Positions 28,699 to 37,449 of a stretch of DNA of 50,684 nt are shown here, in pieces. A model generated the notes under the pieces. That model made no database searches and was not told the DNA's origin. It worked only from the letters and a program-made list of their open reading frames with translations. The position numbers and the translations under genes are program-made. This DNA is from Pseudomonadota bacterium. Lineage in GTDB: Bacteria > Pseudomonadota > Gammaproteobacteria > Burkholderiales > Methylophilaceae. The stretch is from NCBI GenBank assembly GCA_029781535.1, contig JAKOWL010000002.1, positions 1 through 50,684 on the forward strand, given 5' to 3'. The number at the start of each line of letters is the position of its first letter. Position 1 is the first letter of the stretch.

Positions 28699-29469
28699 AT
28701 GTCCATTAAAAATACCAGTTTGCCATGGCTTAACTTGCCTAATTTGCCTTTGCCACTCAAGGCGTTGTTTGTTGGCTATCTGCTGGTGGTTGGGGTCGGG
28801 CTGTGCATGGCGGGGCTGCAGATCATGCTGACGCACGGTATGGCAGATGGCAAGGTAGGATTGTCGGTCAACGATATCGTGTATAGCTACTATGGTGACC
28901 GCAGCGGTACCAAGCTGGCCAGCAAGCTCAATGGCTCCATGATAGATAAAGCGCCGGTGGAAGTGCGCGAAGACATCATCAAATGGGCGCAGCAGGGCGC
29001 GCCGGAATCGGAATGGGAGCCGCATTTCAAAGATGTGTTCGCAAAACACTGTATCATGTGTCACAGCCAGATTCCCGGGATCCCGGACTTTACCAAATAT
29101 GCAGAAGTGAAATCTCGTGCAGAGGTCAATACGGGTGCGACCATCAGCGGCCTGACACGCGTTTCGCATATCCACTTGTTTGGCATCAGCTTTATCTTCT
29201 TCTTTACCGGGCTGATTTTCAGTTTTGCCGTCCATATTCCCAGACGCATCAAGGTGCTGGCAATTGCATTTCCATTCTGCTTTTTATTGCTGGATGTGCT
29301 TTCATGGTGGCTAACCAAGCTGTCCCCTACGTTTGCATGGCTAACGATTATCGGTGGTATCGGCTATGGCATGGCCTCTACGTATATGTGGTTCGTCAGC
29401 ATGTATCAGATGCTGGTGCTATCGCGCAACGGCAAAGTGTACGGCAACGCCTGGGAGCAGGATTTATAA
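28699..29469 (+). CDS. Membrane-anchored c-type cytochrome-like protein of unknown role
   Basis: A 256-aa protein with one N-terminal helix (about 20-45, KALFVGYLLVVGVGLCMAGLQIML), a periplasmic domain containing one haem c motif C118-I-M-C-H122, and about three to four C-terminal helices (HLFGISFIFFFTGLIFSFAVHIP; VLAIAFPFCFLLLDVLSWWL; FAWLTIIGGIGYGMASTYMWFVSMYQMLVL). His residues in SHIHLFG might be further ligands. It is likely an inner-membrane electron-transfer protein. I know no characterised family member. ATG 28699 was chosen over a TTG at 28633 because it precedes the first helix. Repeat copy A begins 3 nt after its stop. Confidence 0.8.
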   Translation: MSIKNTSLPWLNLPNLPLPLKALFVGYLLVVGVGLCMAGLQIMLTHGMADGKVGLSVNDIVYSYYGDRSGTKLASKLNGSMIDKAPVEVREDIIKWAQQGAPESEWEPHFKDVFAKHCIMCHSQIPGIPDFTKYAEVKSRAEVNTGATISGLTRVSHIHLFGISFIFFFTGLIFSFAVHIPRRIKVLAIAFPFCFLLLDVLSWWLTKLSPTFAWLTIIGGIGYGMASTYMWFVSMYQMLVLSRNGKVYGNAWEQDL

Positions 29470-29472
29470 GGC

Positions 29473-29552
29473 TTTCATTATTAAAATCATCGGTCTGGAA
29501 GCCGCATCCAGATTGGCTTGTAGAACAGGCGGTTTGATAATGAACGCGCGCG
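29473..29552 (+). repeat. Dispersed ~81-bp palindromic repeat, copy A
   Basis: The element begins TTTCATTATTAAAATC 3 nt after a stop codon, contains CTGGAAGCCGCATCCAG and TTGGCTTG, and ends GATAATGAACGCGCGCG. The two ends are inverted repeats of each other (TTCATTATYAAA / TTTGATAATGAA). It aligns end to end with copies at 10638-10718 (complement), 36145-36226 (complement) and 46767-46847. The rest of the 276-bp gap before lepA holds a near-perfect hairpin (29588-29613) and a small GC hairpin (29706-29722). Confidence 0.8.
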
Positions 29553-29587
29553 AGGAATGTTTGACCCCATTTATATCCCTTTCATCC

Positions 29588-29613
29588 GGCGGATTACCTA
29601 AGGTTAATTCGCC
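29588..29613. other. Hairpin in the lepA upstream region
   Basis: GGCGGATTACC, a TAA loop and GGTTAATTCGCC pair almost perfectly (one G-T pair and one bulged T). No T-run follows, so it is not a terminator. It may be a protein-binding palindrome or mRNA structure in the lepA leader. A second, shorter hairpin AGGCGC/GCGCCT (29706-29722) followed by a CTTTTT run lies just before the lepA start. Confidence 0.4.
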
Positions 29614-29745
29614 ATCCGCTTACCGTGTTTTATAGTCTTGTGCATTATTTCGCAAGTGCATTTGTTCAGCGTTTTCCATGATTTGATGTAAAATAGCGCG
29701 GTTTGAGGCGCGTGTAGCGCCTTGTGTCTTTTTAGCCCTAAGTTC

Positions 29746-31539
29746 ATGAACAATATTCGAAACTTTTCCATCATCGCGCATATCGACCACGGTAAATCTA
29801 CGCTGGCAGACCGCATCATTCAACTTTGCGGCGGGCTGCAGGACAGGGAGATGGAGGCGCAGGTGCTGGATAGCATGGATATCGAACGCGAGCGCGGCAT
29901 CACTATCAAGGCGCAGACGGCAGCCTTGCAATACAAGGCCAACGATGGCCAGATATATAACCTGAATTTGATTGACACCCCCGGGCATGTGGACTTCAGC
30001 TATGAAGTCAGCCGCTCGCTCTCTGCCTGCGAAGGCGCTTTGCTGGTGGTGGATGCCAGCCAAGGGGTGGAAGCGCAAAGCGTGGCCAACTGCTACACGG
30101 CCATTGATTTGGGCGTGGAAGTGGTACCTATCCTGAACAAGATAGACCTGCCATCTGCCGACCCGGAGCGCGTGATCCAGGAGATCGAGGATGTGATTGG
30201 TGTGGAAGCGACCGATGCGGTACGCTGCTCTGCCAAGACAGGCGAGGGTGTGCGTGATGTGCTGGAAGCGGTCGTGGCAAAAATACCTGCCCCAAAAGGC
30301 AAGCTAGATGCACCTCTCAAGGCATTGGTCATCGATGCCTGGTTCGATAATTATGTCGGCGTCGTGATGCTGGTGCGTGTGGTGGATGGTGTATTGCGTC
30401 CGAAAGACAAGATTCGCCTGATGGCGACGAATGCGCAATATCTGTGCGAGCAGGTGGGGGTGTTCACGCCCAAATCACAGCAGCGAACTGAGTTGAGCGC
30501 CGGGCAGGTGGGGTTTGTCATCGCCGGCATCAAGGAACTGGCGGCGGCCAAGGTGGGTGATACGGTCACTATTGCCGACAGGCCTGCCAGCGAGCCATTG
30601 CCGGGGTTCAAGGAAGTGAAGCCGCAGGTGTTTGCCGGCCTGTATCCGGTCGAATCCAACCAATTTGAAGCCTTGCGAACTGCGCTGGAAAAATTGAGTC
30701 TGAACGATTCCAGCCTGCATTTTGAGCCGGAGAACTCCACAGCGCTGGGTTTTGGTTTTCGCTGCGGTTTCTTGGGCTTGCTGCACATGGAGATCGTGCA
30801 GGAGCGGCTGGAGCGCGAATATGACATGGACCTCATCACCACTGCGCCGACGGTGGTGTATGAGTTGCTGATGAAGAATGGCGATGTGGTGCAGATCGAG
30901 AACCCGTCGCGTTTGCCAGAGTTGTCGCGTATCGAGGAGATTCGCGAACCAGTGATCGTTGTAAATCTGCTGATGCCGCAGGATTATGTCGGACCGGTGA
31001 TGACGCTATGCAACAATAAACGCGGCGTGCAACGCAACATGCAGTATATGGGGCGTCAGGTGATGCTGAGCTACGAGATGCCGCTGAATGAGGTGGTGCT
31101 GGATTTCTTTGACAAGCTGAAATCCGTCTCACGCGGTTATGCGTCGATGGATTACGAGTTTCTAGAGTTTCGCGCTGCGGATCTGGTGAAACTGGATATC
31201 ATGGTCAATGGCGAGCGGGTGGATGCTTTGAGTCTGATCGTGCATCGTAGCAACAGCCAGTACCGTGGCCGCGAACTGGCGGCGAAGATGCGTGAGTTGA
31301 TCCCGCGCCAGATGTTCGATGTGGCGATCCAGGCCGCGATTGGTGCCAACATCATCGCCCGCGAGACGGTGAAGGCTATGCGCAAGAACGTGCTGGCCAA
31401 GTGTTATGGCGGTGATATCACGCGTAAGAGAAAGCTGCTGGAAAAACAGAAAGAGGGCAAGAAACGCATGAAGCAGGTGGGCAATGTGGAGATTCCGCAG
31501 GAAGCGTTCCTGGCGATTTTGAAAGTAGAAGATAAATAA
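29746..31539 (+). CDS. lepA: Elongation factor 4 (LepA), back-translocating ribosomal GTPase
   Basis: A 597-aa protein, the standard length when started at ATG 29746 ([20 protein letters not shown]). G1 AHIDHGKST (11-19), G3 DTPGHVDF, G4 NKIDLP, EF-G-like domains II, III and V, and the LepA-specific C-terminal domain ([41 protein letters not shown]) are all present. It acts on stalled or mistranslocated ribosomes and on subunit biogenesis. The ribosome site is weak. It heads the lepA-lepB-DUF4845-rnc-era-recO-pdxJ-acpS cluster. Confidence 0.98.
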   Translation: MNNIRNFSIIAHIDHGKSTLADRIIQLCGGLQDREMEAQVLDSMDIERERGITIKAQTAALQYKANDGQIYNLNLIDTPGHVDFSYEVSRSLSACEGALLVVDASQGVEAQSVANCYTAIDLGVEVVPILNKIDLPSADPERVIQEIEDVIGVEATDAVRCSAKTGEGVRDVLEAVVAKIPAPKGKLDAPLKALVIDAWFDNYVGVVMLVRVVDGVLRPKDKIRLMATNAQYLCEQVGVFTPKSQQRTELSAGQVGFVIAGIKELAAAKVGDTVTIADRPASEPLPGFKEVKPQVFAGLYPVESNQFEALRTALEKLSLNDSSLHFEPENSTALGFGFRCGFLGLLHMEIVQERLEREYDMDLITTAPTVVYELLMKNGDVVQIENPSRLPELSRIEEIREPVIVVNLLMPQDYVGPVMTLCNNKRGVQRNMQYMGRQVMLSYEMPLNEVVLDFFDKLKSVSRGYASMDYEFLEFRAADLVKLDIMVNGERVDALSLIVHRSNSQYRGRELAAKMRELIPRQMFDVAIQAAIGANIIARETVKAMRKNVLAKCYGGDITRKRKLLEKQKEGKKRMKQVGNVEIPQEAFLAILKVEDK

Positions 31540-31551
31540 AAAGGACTGACG

Positions 31552-32328
31552 ATGTATTTTGCGTTGTTTATGGTAGTGGTGCTGGCGGTTACCGGCTTGA
31601 TTTGGCTGCTGGATATCCTGATATGGAGTAAAAAGCGTCCGGCCGGTGCGGCAGAGCCTATGGCAGTTGAATACTCCAAAAGCTTCTTTCCGGTGATCCT
31701 GGTGGTGTTCCTGATCCGTTCGTTTCTGGTGGAGCCTTTCAAGATTCCCTCAGGCTCGATGATGCCAACCTTGCTGGCAGGGGATTATATTTTAGTGAAT
31801 AAATGGAGATATGGTATCCGCGTGCCTATCCTGAATAACGTGTTCATCGATATGGAACATCCAAAACGTGGGGATGTGTTCGTGTTCCATTATCCGCCAG
31901 AGCCGACTGTGGACTATATCAAGCGCGTGGTGGGTGTGCCGGGTGACAGGATCCAATATCAGGACAAGGTGCTGACCATCAACGGCCAGCGGCTTGACCA
32001 GACCTATCTGGACGATTATCACTATGTGCTTCAGGATAACAATATCACGGCACATCGCCTGCAAGAGGATTTGAATGGCGTGAAGCATGATGTGCTGATA
32101 CACGATATCCCTAACCGCTATGATATGGCCAGTTTGGGCGACAGGCTGCAGAATGGCGAGACGATCGTCGTGCCAGAGGGCTATTACTATGCCATGGGGG
32201 ATAATCGTGACAATAGTGCCGATAGCCGCGTATGGGGTTTTGTGCCGGATAAGAACCTGGTGGGCAAAGCCTTTTTTATATGGTTTAATTTTGACCAGTT
32301 CAGCAGGATTGGTAATTCAATCCATTAG
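31552..32328 (+). CDS. lepB: Signal peptidase I
   Basis: A 258-aa membrane protease that removes signal peptides from exported proteins. There are two N-terminal helices (about 1-22 and 45-58), nucleophile S69 in IPSGSMMPTLLAGD, general base K124 in DYIKRVVGVPGD, and the GDNRDNSADSRVWGFV box near the C-terminus. It is 12 nt downstream of lepA, with which it is co-transcribed as in other proteobacteria. Confidence 0.98.
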   Translation: MYFALFMVVVLAVTGLIWLLDILIWSKKRPAGAAEPMAVEYSKSFFPVILVVFLIRSFLVEPFKIPSGSMMPTLLAGDYILVNKWRYGIRVPILNNVFIDMEHPKRGDVFVFHYPPEPTVDYIKRVVGVPGDRIQYQDKVLTINGQRLDQTYLDDYHYVLQDNNITAHRLQEDLNGVKHDVLIHDIPNRYDMASLGDRLQNGETIVVPEGYYYAMGDNRDNSADSRVWGFVPDKNLVGKAFFIWFNFDQFSRIGNSIH

Positions 32329-32355
32329 TCACTCAATCCACTAAAGGGGAGCAAT

Positions 32356-32727
32356 ATGCAAAACGGCATTAAGGGCAAGCAACAGGGCATGACATTCATC
32401 GGTTTGGTCATTGTGGTTGCTGCAATCATATTCCTGGCGATGATCGGCATGAAGATGGTGCCTGCATATATCGAGTTCTTTGGGGTTAAAAAGGTACTCA
32501 ATCATATTGCCAGTGAGCCTAATTTCAACGACATGGGCAAAAAAGAGATCATGACCATGTTCGACAAAGGGGCGAATGTTGGATACATCTCAGTCGTTAA
32601 AGGTTCTGATCTGGTGATCGAGAAAAATGAACAAGGTAATGTGGTAATCGTGGATTACCAGGTTGTCAAACCAATCATCGCTAATGTCAGCGTGCAGATG
32701 GATTTTCATGCCAGCACCGAAAAATAG
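32356..32727 (+). CDS. DUF4845 family pilin-like membrane protein
   Basis: A 123-aa protein. A short basic head followed by a type IV pilin-like hydrophobic segment (KGKQQGMTFIGLVIVVAAIIFLAMIGMKMVPAYIEFF) matches the DUF4845 family, which is always found between lepB and rnc in beta- and gammaproteobacteria. The G-M-T-F-I-G start of the helix recalls a prepilin peptidase site but processing is not established. The function is unknown. It has an AAAGGGGAG ribosome site. Confidence 0.92.
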   Translation: MQNGIKGKQQGMTFIGLVIVVAAIIFLAMIGMKMVPAYIEFFGVKKVLNHIASEPNFNDMGKKEIMTMFDKGANVGYISVVKGSDLVIEKNEQGNVVIVDYQVVKPIIANVSVQMDFHASTEK

Positions 32728-32738
32728 CCTAGCACCTT

Positions 32739-33407
32739 ATGCCGCTCGATAGTCTCGCCAAGCGCATCGGCTATCAGTTCCGTGATGCCAAGCTGCTGAC
32801 TCAGGCGGTTACGCATCGCAGTTTTGCTACCAATAACAACGAGCGCCTGGAGTTTCTGGGGGATGGTGTACTGAACTTCATCATCGCCCACCAGCTTTTT
32901 GTTCGTTTTCCCAAGCTGCCGGAAGGTGACTTGAGCCGCTTGCGCGCCAAGCTGGTAAAGGAATCCAGTCTGGCTGAAATCGCGACTCAGCTGCAGATTG
33001 GTGATACTCTCAAACTGGGTGAGGGTGAGCTCAAAAGCGCTGGCTGGCGCAGGCCGTCCATCCTAGCGGATGCGATGGAAGCCATCTTCGGTGCGGTCTT
33101 CCTGGATGGCGGGTTTGCAGAGGCTGAGAGGTTGGTGCTGAAGCTGTACGAGGACAAGCTAAGTACCATCGATCCGAAAGTCATCGACAAAGACCCGAAA
33201 TCCCTGCTGCAGGAGTATCTGCAAGGCAAAAAGATCGACCTGCCGGATTATCAGGTGGTACAGATCGAGGGCGAGGCGCACGCACAGACTTTCCGGGTCG
33301 AGTGCTTCGTCGGCAAGTTCAATATCCGTACACAAGGTGAAGGCACCAGCCGCCGCGCGGCAGAACAACAGGCTGCACAATTGGCTTTAGAGCAGATCAA
33401 ACCATGA
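32739..33407 (+). CDS. rnc: Ribonuclease III
   Basis: A 222-aa double-strand RNA endonuclease for rRNA and mRNA processing. The catalytic domain has the signature [18 protein letters not shown] and later acidic residues in [17 protein letters not shown]; the C-terminal dsRNA-binding domain is [14 protein letters not shown]...[21 protein letters not shown]...[18 protein letters not shown]. Its stop overlaps the era start by 4 nt (ATGA), giving coupling. Confidence 0.98.
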   Translation: MPLDSLAKRIGYQFRDAKLLTQAVTHRSFATNNNERLEFLGDGVLNFIIAHQLFVRFPKLPEGDLSRLRAKLVKESSLAEIATQLQIGDTLKLGEGELKSAGWRRPSILADAMEAIFGAVFLDGGFAEAERLVLKLYEDKLSTIDPKVIDKDPKSLLQEYLQGKKIDLPDYQVVQIEGEAHAQTFRVECFVGKFNIRTQGEGTSRRAAEQQAAQLALEQIKP

Positions 33408-34303
33408 CAATATTATCCGAAAGCAAGGCGTTCAGATGCGGAACAGTGGCCATCGTCGGCCGCCCAAACGTAGGCAAATCTACGCTGCTCAACCATATCC
33501 TGGGCCTGAAACTGAGCATCACTTCCCGCAAACCGCAAACCACACGCCATCGCTTGCTAGGTATCCATACCACCGAGGATACCCAATACCTCTTTGTGGA
33601 TACGCCGGGTTTCCAACAGCAACACTTGAATGCGCTGAACAAGAGTATGAACAAGACTGTCACGCAGGTGCTGACCGAAGTGGACGCGGTACTGTTCGTC
33701 ATGGAGGCCGGCGAAATGCGGGATGCCGACAGAAAAGTCCTGGCCTTGCTTCCGGATAACAAGCCGGTGCTGCTAGTGCTTAACAAAGCCGATGTGATGG
33801 AAGACAAGGCGGAACTGCTGCCGCTGATTTCCAAGCTGGAGAAAATGCGTGATTTTGCTGCCATCGTGCCGGTGAGCGCCAAGAAGAATCTGAACCTGGA
33901 CACTTTGCTGGACGCGATTCGCGAACATTTGCCTGAGCAGGAAGCTATCTATCCTGAAGACGAGCTGACTGACAAGAACGAGCGCTTTCTGGCGGCAGAG
34001 CTGGTGCGCGAGAAGATATTCCGTCTCTTGGGCGATGAAGTGCCCTATTCAGTCGCAGTAGAGATCGAGAAGTTCGAAGTGGTCAAGGGCGTACGCCGCA
34101 TCTTTGCTGCTGTGATCGTGGATAGGGAAGGCCAGAAGCCGATGATCATCGGCAAGGGCGGCGAGAAGCTGAAACAGATATCCACCGAAGCAAGGCAGGA
34201 TATGGAAAACCTGTTCGGCGGCAAGGTATATCTGGAAGTCTGGGTCAAAGTCAAAGGCGGTTGGGCAGACGATGCCCGCGCGCTGAAGAGCTTGGGATAT
34301 TGA
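33404..34303 (+). CDS. era: GTPase Era
   Basis: A 299-aa protein. G1 GRPNVGKS (19-26), the switch [12 protein letters not shown]3 DTPGF, G4 NKAD and a C-terminal KH domain ([45 protein letters not shown]) are intact. Era binds 16S rRNA near its 3' end during 30S maturation and membrane association. It overlaps rnc by 4 nt and is followed 15 nt later by recO. Confidence 0.99.
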   Translation: MTILSESKAFRCGTVAIVGRPNVGKSTLLNHILGLKLSITSRKPQTTRHRLLGIHTTEDTQYLFVDTPGFQQQHLNALNKSMNKTVTQVLTEVDAVLFVMEAGEMRDADRKVLALLPDNKPVLLVLNKADVMEDKAELLPLISKLEKMRDFAAIVPVSAKKNLNLDTLLDAIREHLPEQEAIYPEDELTDKNERFLAAELVREKIFRLLGDEVPYSVAVEIEKFEVVKGVRRIFAAVIVDREGQKPMIIGKGGEKLKQISTEARQDMENLFGGKVYLEVWVKVKGGWADDARALKSLGY

Positions 34304-34318
34304 CGAGGAATATCCCCG

Positions 34319-35032
34319 TTGGCACTGAACCAGCAGGACAATCAGGCAGTGTATGTGCTGCACACTTATCCGTTCAAGGAGACCAGCCTGGTGGTCGAGC
34401 TGTTCACACAAACGCACGGGCGTGTGACAGCAGTCGCCAAAGGTGCGCGCAGGCCACGTTCTGCCATGCGCGGCATGCTGCAGACCTTTCAGAAATTAAG
34501 CGCCACCTGGTCCGGCAAGGCGGAACTCAAGAACCTGCACAGTCTGGAATGGGCGGAGAGCCTGGTAGACCTGCCGGGTGAGGCATTGATGTGCGGCTTT
34601 TATCTCAATGAATTGCTACTGCGCCTGCTGCCGCGCGAAGATCCACATGAGCAGCTTTTCGCTTATTACCAGGATACGCTTAAAACCTTGGCAAAAAGCG
34701 TATCTCTGGCGACAGATTTACGTCGTTTTGAGTTGAATCTGCTGCAGGAACTGGGTTATGCGGTGCCGCTGACCGCAGACGAGAACGGCGAAGTGATCGA
34801 TGCTGACCGGCAATATCGCTACGAGGCGGAATATGGCGCCTGCGAACTGAGTGCGACCAAAAATGGCGTACAATTGCAGGGAAGAACGTTGCTGGATATG
34901 GCGCGTGGTGATTATGCTGATGTGCAGACGCAGGCACAAAGCAAACAGCTGATGCGTTATTTGCTGGCACATTATCTGGGCGACAAGCCTTTACACACGC
35001 GGCAATTATTGATTGATTTACAAGGTTTATAA
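34319..35032 (+). CDS. recO: DNA repair protein RecO
   Basis: A 237-aa protein that loads RecA with RecF/RecR. It has an N-terminal OB fold (VYVLHTYPFKETSLVVELFTQTHGRVTAVAKGARRPRS) and a helical C-terminal part (LRRFELNLLQELGYAVPL). It begins with a rare TTG (34319): a GAGGAA site lies 8 nt upstream, and the next ATG would remove the OB fold. The stop is immediately followed by the pdxJ ATG, suggesting coupled translation. Confidence 0.95.
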   Translation: MALNQQDNQAVYVLHTYPFKETSLVVELFTQTHGRVTAVAKGARRPRSAMRGMLQTFQKLSATWSGKAELKNLHSLEWAESLVDLPGEALMCGFYLNELLLRLLPREDPHEQLFAYYQDTLKTLAKSVSLATDLRRFELNLLQELGYAVPLTADENGEVIDADRQYRYEAEYGACELSATKNGVQLQGRTLLDMARGDYADVQTQAQSKQLMRYLLAHYLGDKPLHTRQLLIDLQGL

Positions 35033-35761
35033 ATGATTAAGTTAGGCGTCAACATTGACCACGTCGCGACAATTAGGCAAGCGCGTGGCACTAAATATCC
35101 CAGCGTGGTGCAGGCCGCTTTGCGTGCCGAGCAGGCTGGGGCGGACAGCATCACCTTGCATCTGCGCGAGGATAGAAGGCATATGCAGGATGCAGATATC
35201 TTTGCCTTGCGTCCGCTGCTGCAAACCAAGATGAATCTGGAATGTGCCGTAACGGACGAGATGCTGGATATTGCAGTCAAAGTCGGGCCGCAGGATGTGT
35301 GTCTGGTGCCGGAGCGCCGTGAGGAGCGCACTACCGAAGGCGGTCTGGATGTCATTACGCATTTCGATAAAGTTAAACACGCGGTGCAAAAACTGGGCGA
35401 TGCCGGCATTCGCGTCTCCCTGTTCATCGCGCCGGATCTGGCGCAGATAGATGCGGCGGTCAAAACCGGTGCGCCGGTGATCGAACTGCATACCGGCACC
35501 TTTGCCGATGCTGAAAACGACGAGGCGCAAGAAGCTGAGCGTGAGCGTATCGAGGTGGCCTTACACCATGCGCGGGATGCCAAGCTCATCGTCAACGCCG
35601 GACATGGTCTGCACTATCACAACGTGCATCATATCGCCCGCATGTACGGTTTCGAGGAGCTGAACATCGGGCACGCTATCGTTGCGCATGCCTTATTCGT
35701 GGGCTGGGATAACGCCGTGCGTGAGATGAAAGCGTTGATGAAAGAATCTGCTCCCAGATGA
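35033..35761 (+). CDS. pdxJ: Pyridoxine 5'-phosphate synthase
   Basis: A 242-aa TIM-barrel enzyme condensing 1-deoxyxylulose 5-phosphate and 3-amino-2-oxopropyl phosphate to PNP in vitamin B6 synthesis. Signatures are [68 protein letters not shown] and [11 protein letters not shown]. The ATG follows the recO stop without a gap and the TGA overlaps the acpS ATG by 4 nt. Confidence 0.99.
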   Translation: MIKLGVNIDHVATIRQARGTKYPSVVQAALRAEQAGADSITLHLREDRRHMQDADIFALRPLLQTKMNLECAVTDEMLDIAVKVGPQDVCLVPERREERTTEGGLDVITHFDKVKHAVQKLGDAGIRVSLFIAPDLAQIDAAVKTGAPVIELHTGTFADAENDEAQEAERERIEVALHHARDAKLIVNAGHGLHYHNVHHIARMYGFEELNIGHAIVAHALFVGWDNAVREMKALMKESAPR

Positions 35762-36135
35762 TTCATGGCATCGGCACGGATATCGTCGAAGTTGCCCGCA
35801 TCGAAGCGGCTTTAGGTGAATTCGGCGACGCATTCGCCAAGCGGATTCTGGCAGAAGGCGAATGGGAAGCTTACGAGGCGTCGCAGATCAAGGCACGTTT
35901 TCTAGCTAAACGCTTTGCCGCCAAGGAGGCGTTTTCAAAAGCCTTGGGCACCGGCATCCGCGGGGCTGTAACTTTCCAGAGCATTCAGGTCACGCATGAC
36001 GCGATGGGCAAGCCATTGCTGGAGTTCAACGAAGAGGTCGAGGCACTGCTTGCCGAAAAACAGGTACATGCCGCGCATGTCAGCATCAGCGATGAGAAGA
36101 ATCTGGCGGTGGCCTTCGTGGTGCTGGAAACTTGA
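35758..36135 (+). CDS. acpS: Holo-[acyl-carrier-protein] synthase
   Basis: A 125-aa enzyme that transfers 4'-phosphopantetheine from CoA to acyl carrier protein. The two family motifs are present: [13 protein letters not shown] (Mg-binding Asp) and [20 protein letters not shown]. It overlaps pdxJ by 4 nt and closes the conserved cluster. Repeat copy C begins about 9 nt after its stop. Confidence 0.97.
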   Translation: MIHGIGTDIVEVARIEAALGEFGDAFAKRILAEGEWEAYEASQIKARFLAKRFAAKEAFSKALGTGIRGAVTFQSIQVTHDAMGKPLLEFNEEVEALLAEKQVHAAHVSISDEKNLAVAFVVLET

Positions 36136-36144
36136 CTCTTATGT

Positions 36145-36226
36145 ATGCACGCGTTTTATTGTGCGGCTTGTTGGTTTGTAATCCAAGCAGGACGAGGCTT
36201 CCAGGCATGTTGTTTTGATAATGAAA
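36145..36226 (-). repeat. Dispersed ~81-bp palindromic repeat, copy C
   Basis: Read on the complement, it starts TTTCATTATCAAAAC, continues GCCTGGAAGCCTCGTCC, GCTTGGATTAC and ends AATAAAACGCGTGCAT; this aligns with copy A along its length. It is inverted relative to the upstream gene acpS. Its conserved terminus (GATAATGAAA on plus) contains the ATG (36221) that can start tcdA. Confidence 0.8.
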
Positions 36227-37039
36227 AATCGGATGCAAATACAAGAGATAGATGTTGAGCGTAGATTTGGTGGCGTAAGCCGTTTGTACGGCGACACGGG
36301 CTTGACCAAGCTGCAGGTGGCGCATGTGTGTGTCATCGGTGTTGGCGGTGTCGGCTCATGGGTGGTGGAGGCTTTGGCACGCAACGCGGTGGGCCAGCTG
36401 ACTCTGATCGACCTAGACAATGTGGCAGAATCCAACATCAACCGGCAGATCCATGCACTGGAAAGTGAGTTTGGCAAGGCCAAGGTCACAGCCATGCATC
36501 AGCGCATCTTGCTAATTAACCCGGCTTGTAAGGTGCGTGAGGTTGAGGATTTTGTGACACCGGAGAACGTGCAGGCGCTATTGGCACAACCGTTCGATGT
36601 GGTGATAGACGCAACAGATGACGCCAAGGCCAAAGTAGCGATTGCGGTGTTCTGCAAGCAAAATCACCTGCCATTGCTGGTAGCTGGTGCTGCGGGCGGC
36701 AGGCTGGACCCGACGCGCATCCAGACGGCGGATATGGCATATGTCCAAGGTGACAAGCTGTTGGCAAAGGTGCGCAACCTGCTGCGGCGGGATTTTGGTT
36801 TTCCTAAAGGTAATTTAACCGTGAAGAAGTCGCACAAGTTCGGTTTTACCTGTGTCTATTCTAACGAGGAAGTCATCAGGCCGGATGCACTGCAAGCCAG
36901 TTGTGATGTGCCTTCTGGAGATGCTGCTATTACAGGATTGAGTTGTGCGGGTTATGGTTCGTCCGTGAGCGTGACGGCTACTTTCGGCTTTGTGCTGGCA
37001 CAGTGGGCCATCAATCATATTATTAAAAGTAAGACGTGA
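36221..37039 (+). CDS. tcdA: tRNA threonylcarbamoyladenosine dehydratase (TcdA/CsdL)
   Basis: A 272-aa ThiF/E1-like enzyme that cyclises t6A to ct6A at tRNA position 37 using ATP. Nucleotide-binding CVIGVGGVGSWVVEALARNAVG, LIDLDNVAESNINRQIHAL, DVVIDATDDAKAK and the later CAGYGSSVSVTATFGF are present. The start is uncertain: ATG 36221 (MKNRMQIQEIDVERRF) or ATG 36233 (MQIQEIDVERRF); neither has a clear ribosome site. The first lies inside the end of repeat copy C. Its 3' end overlaps the convergent 89-aa gene by 17 bp. Confidence 0.93.
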   Translation: MKNRMQIQEIDVERRFGGVSRLYGDTGLTKLQVAHVCVIGVGGVGSWVVEALARNAVGQLTLIDLDNVAESNINRQIHALESEFGKAKVTAMHQRILLINPACKVREVEDFVTPENVQALLAQPFDVVIDATDDAKAKVAIAVFCKQNHLPLLVAGAAGGRLDPTRIQTADMAYVQGDKLLAKVRNLLRRDFGFPKGNLTVKKSHKFGFTCVYSNEEVIRPDALQASCDVPSGDAAITGLSCAGYGSSVSVTATFGFVLAQWAINHIIKSKT

Positions 37040-37292
37040 TAACGCGTTCGTATTCCGGGAAATAGCGCCCAATCACGCTTAGCTCGAAGCTGCGCAGGAT
37101 GCTGGTGTTAGGTTCGCGTTCCAGCAGGAATTCGAAGGACTTTTCGACCAATGTTTCAGTGCTTGCCATGCCGTTCGTGAGCTTGGCTGCATAAGCTGCA
37201 GGCACGGTGATGATATGGGTGGTAGGTGAGCGTTCAAGTACCGAGACTTCGTAACGATTCTCTCCCAATGCCTTTACCTGAATGTTGCTCAT
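37023..37292 (-). CDS. Conserved hypothetical small protein
   Basis: An 89-aa soluble protein. The ordered blocks are GENRYEVSVLERSPTTHIITVPAAYAAKLTN, STETLVEKSFEFLLEREPNTSILRSFELSVIGRYFPEYERVI. The last block (FLLEREPxxSILRSFxLxVIxRYFPEYE) looks strongly conserved in style and I have seen similar hypothetical proteins in other bacteria. No function is known to me. It converges on tcdA with a 17-bp overlap and diverges from ppk1 across a 157-bp gap. Confidence 0.75.
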   Translation of the reverse strand: MSNIQVKALGENRYEVSVLERSPTTHIITVPAAYAAKLTNGMASTETLVEKSFEFLLEREPNTSILRSFELSVIGRYFPEYERVITSYF

Positions 37293-37403
37293 GTGGCTTC
37301 CTCGTTATATTGTCTGATTTAGTGAACAGATACTATCGCAAAGTGTCACATACAGCCAGTACTGCCAGTGTGATTGGATGAACCGCAAATAGTGCTTGTA
37401 ATC

Positions 37404-37418
37404 AGATTGTCACAATCT
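37404..37418. promoter_or_regulatory. 15-bp perfect palindrome upstream of ppk1
   Basis: AGATTGTCACAATCT is a perfect palindrome around a central C, 31 bp before the ppk1 ATG in the divergent gap. It looks like a dimeric repressor or activator operator. A Pho-box assignment was considered but the CTGTCAT tandem pattern is absent. Confidence 0.4.
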
Positions 37419-37449
37419 ATTGCTATGCTGATTGGTTGATTTTTTAGTG

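Noticed and set aside
37390-37430. Pho box upstream of ppk1
   Set aside because: The tandem CTGTCAT-type repeats with 11-bp period are absent. Only a single palindrome is present.
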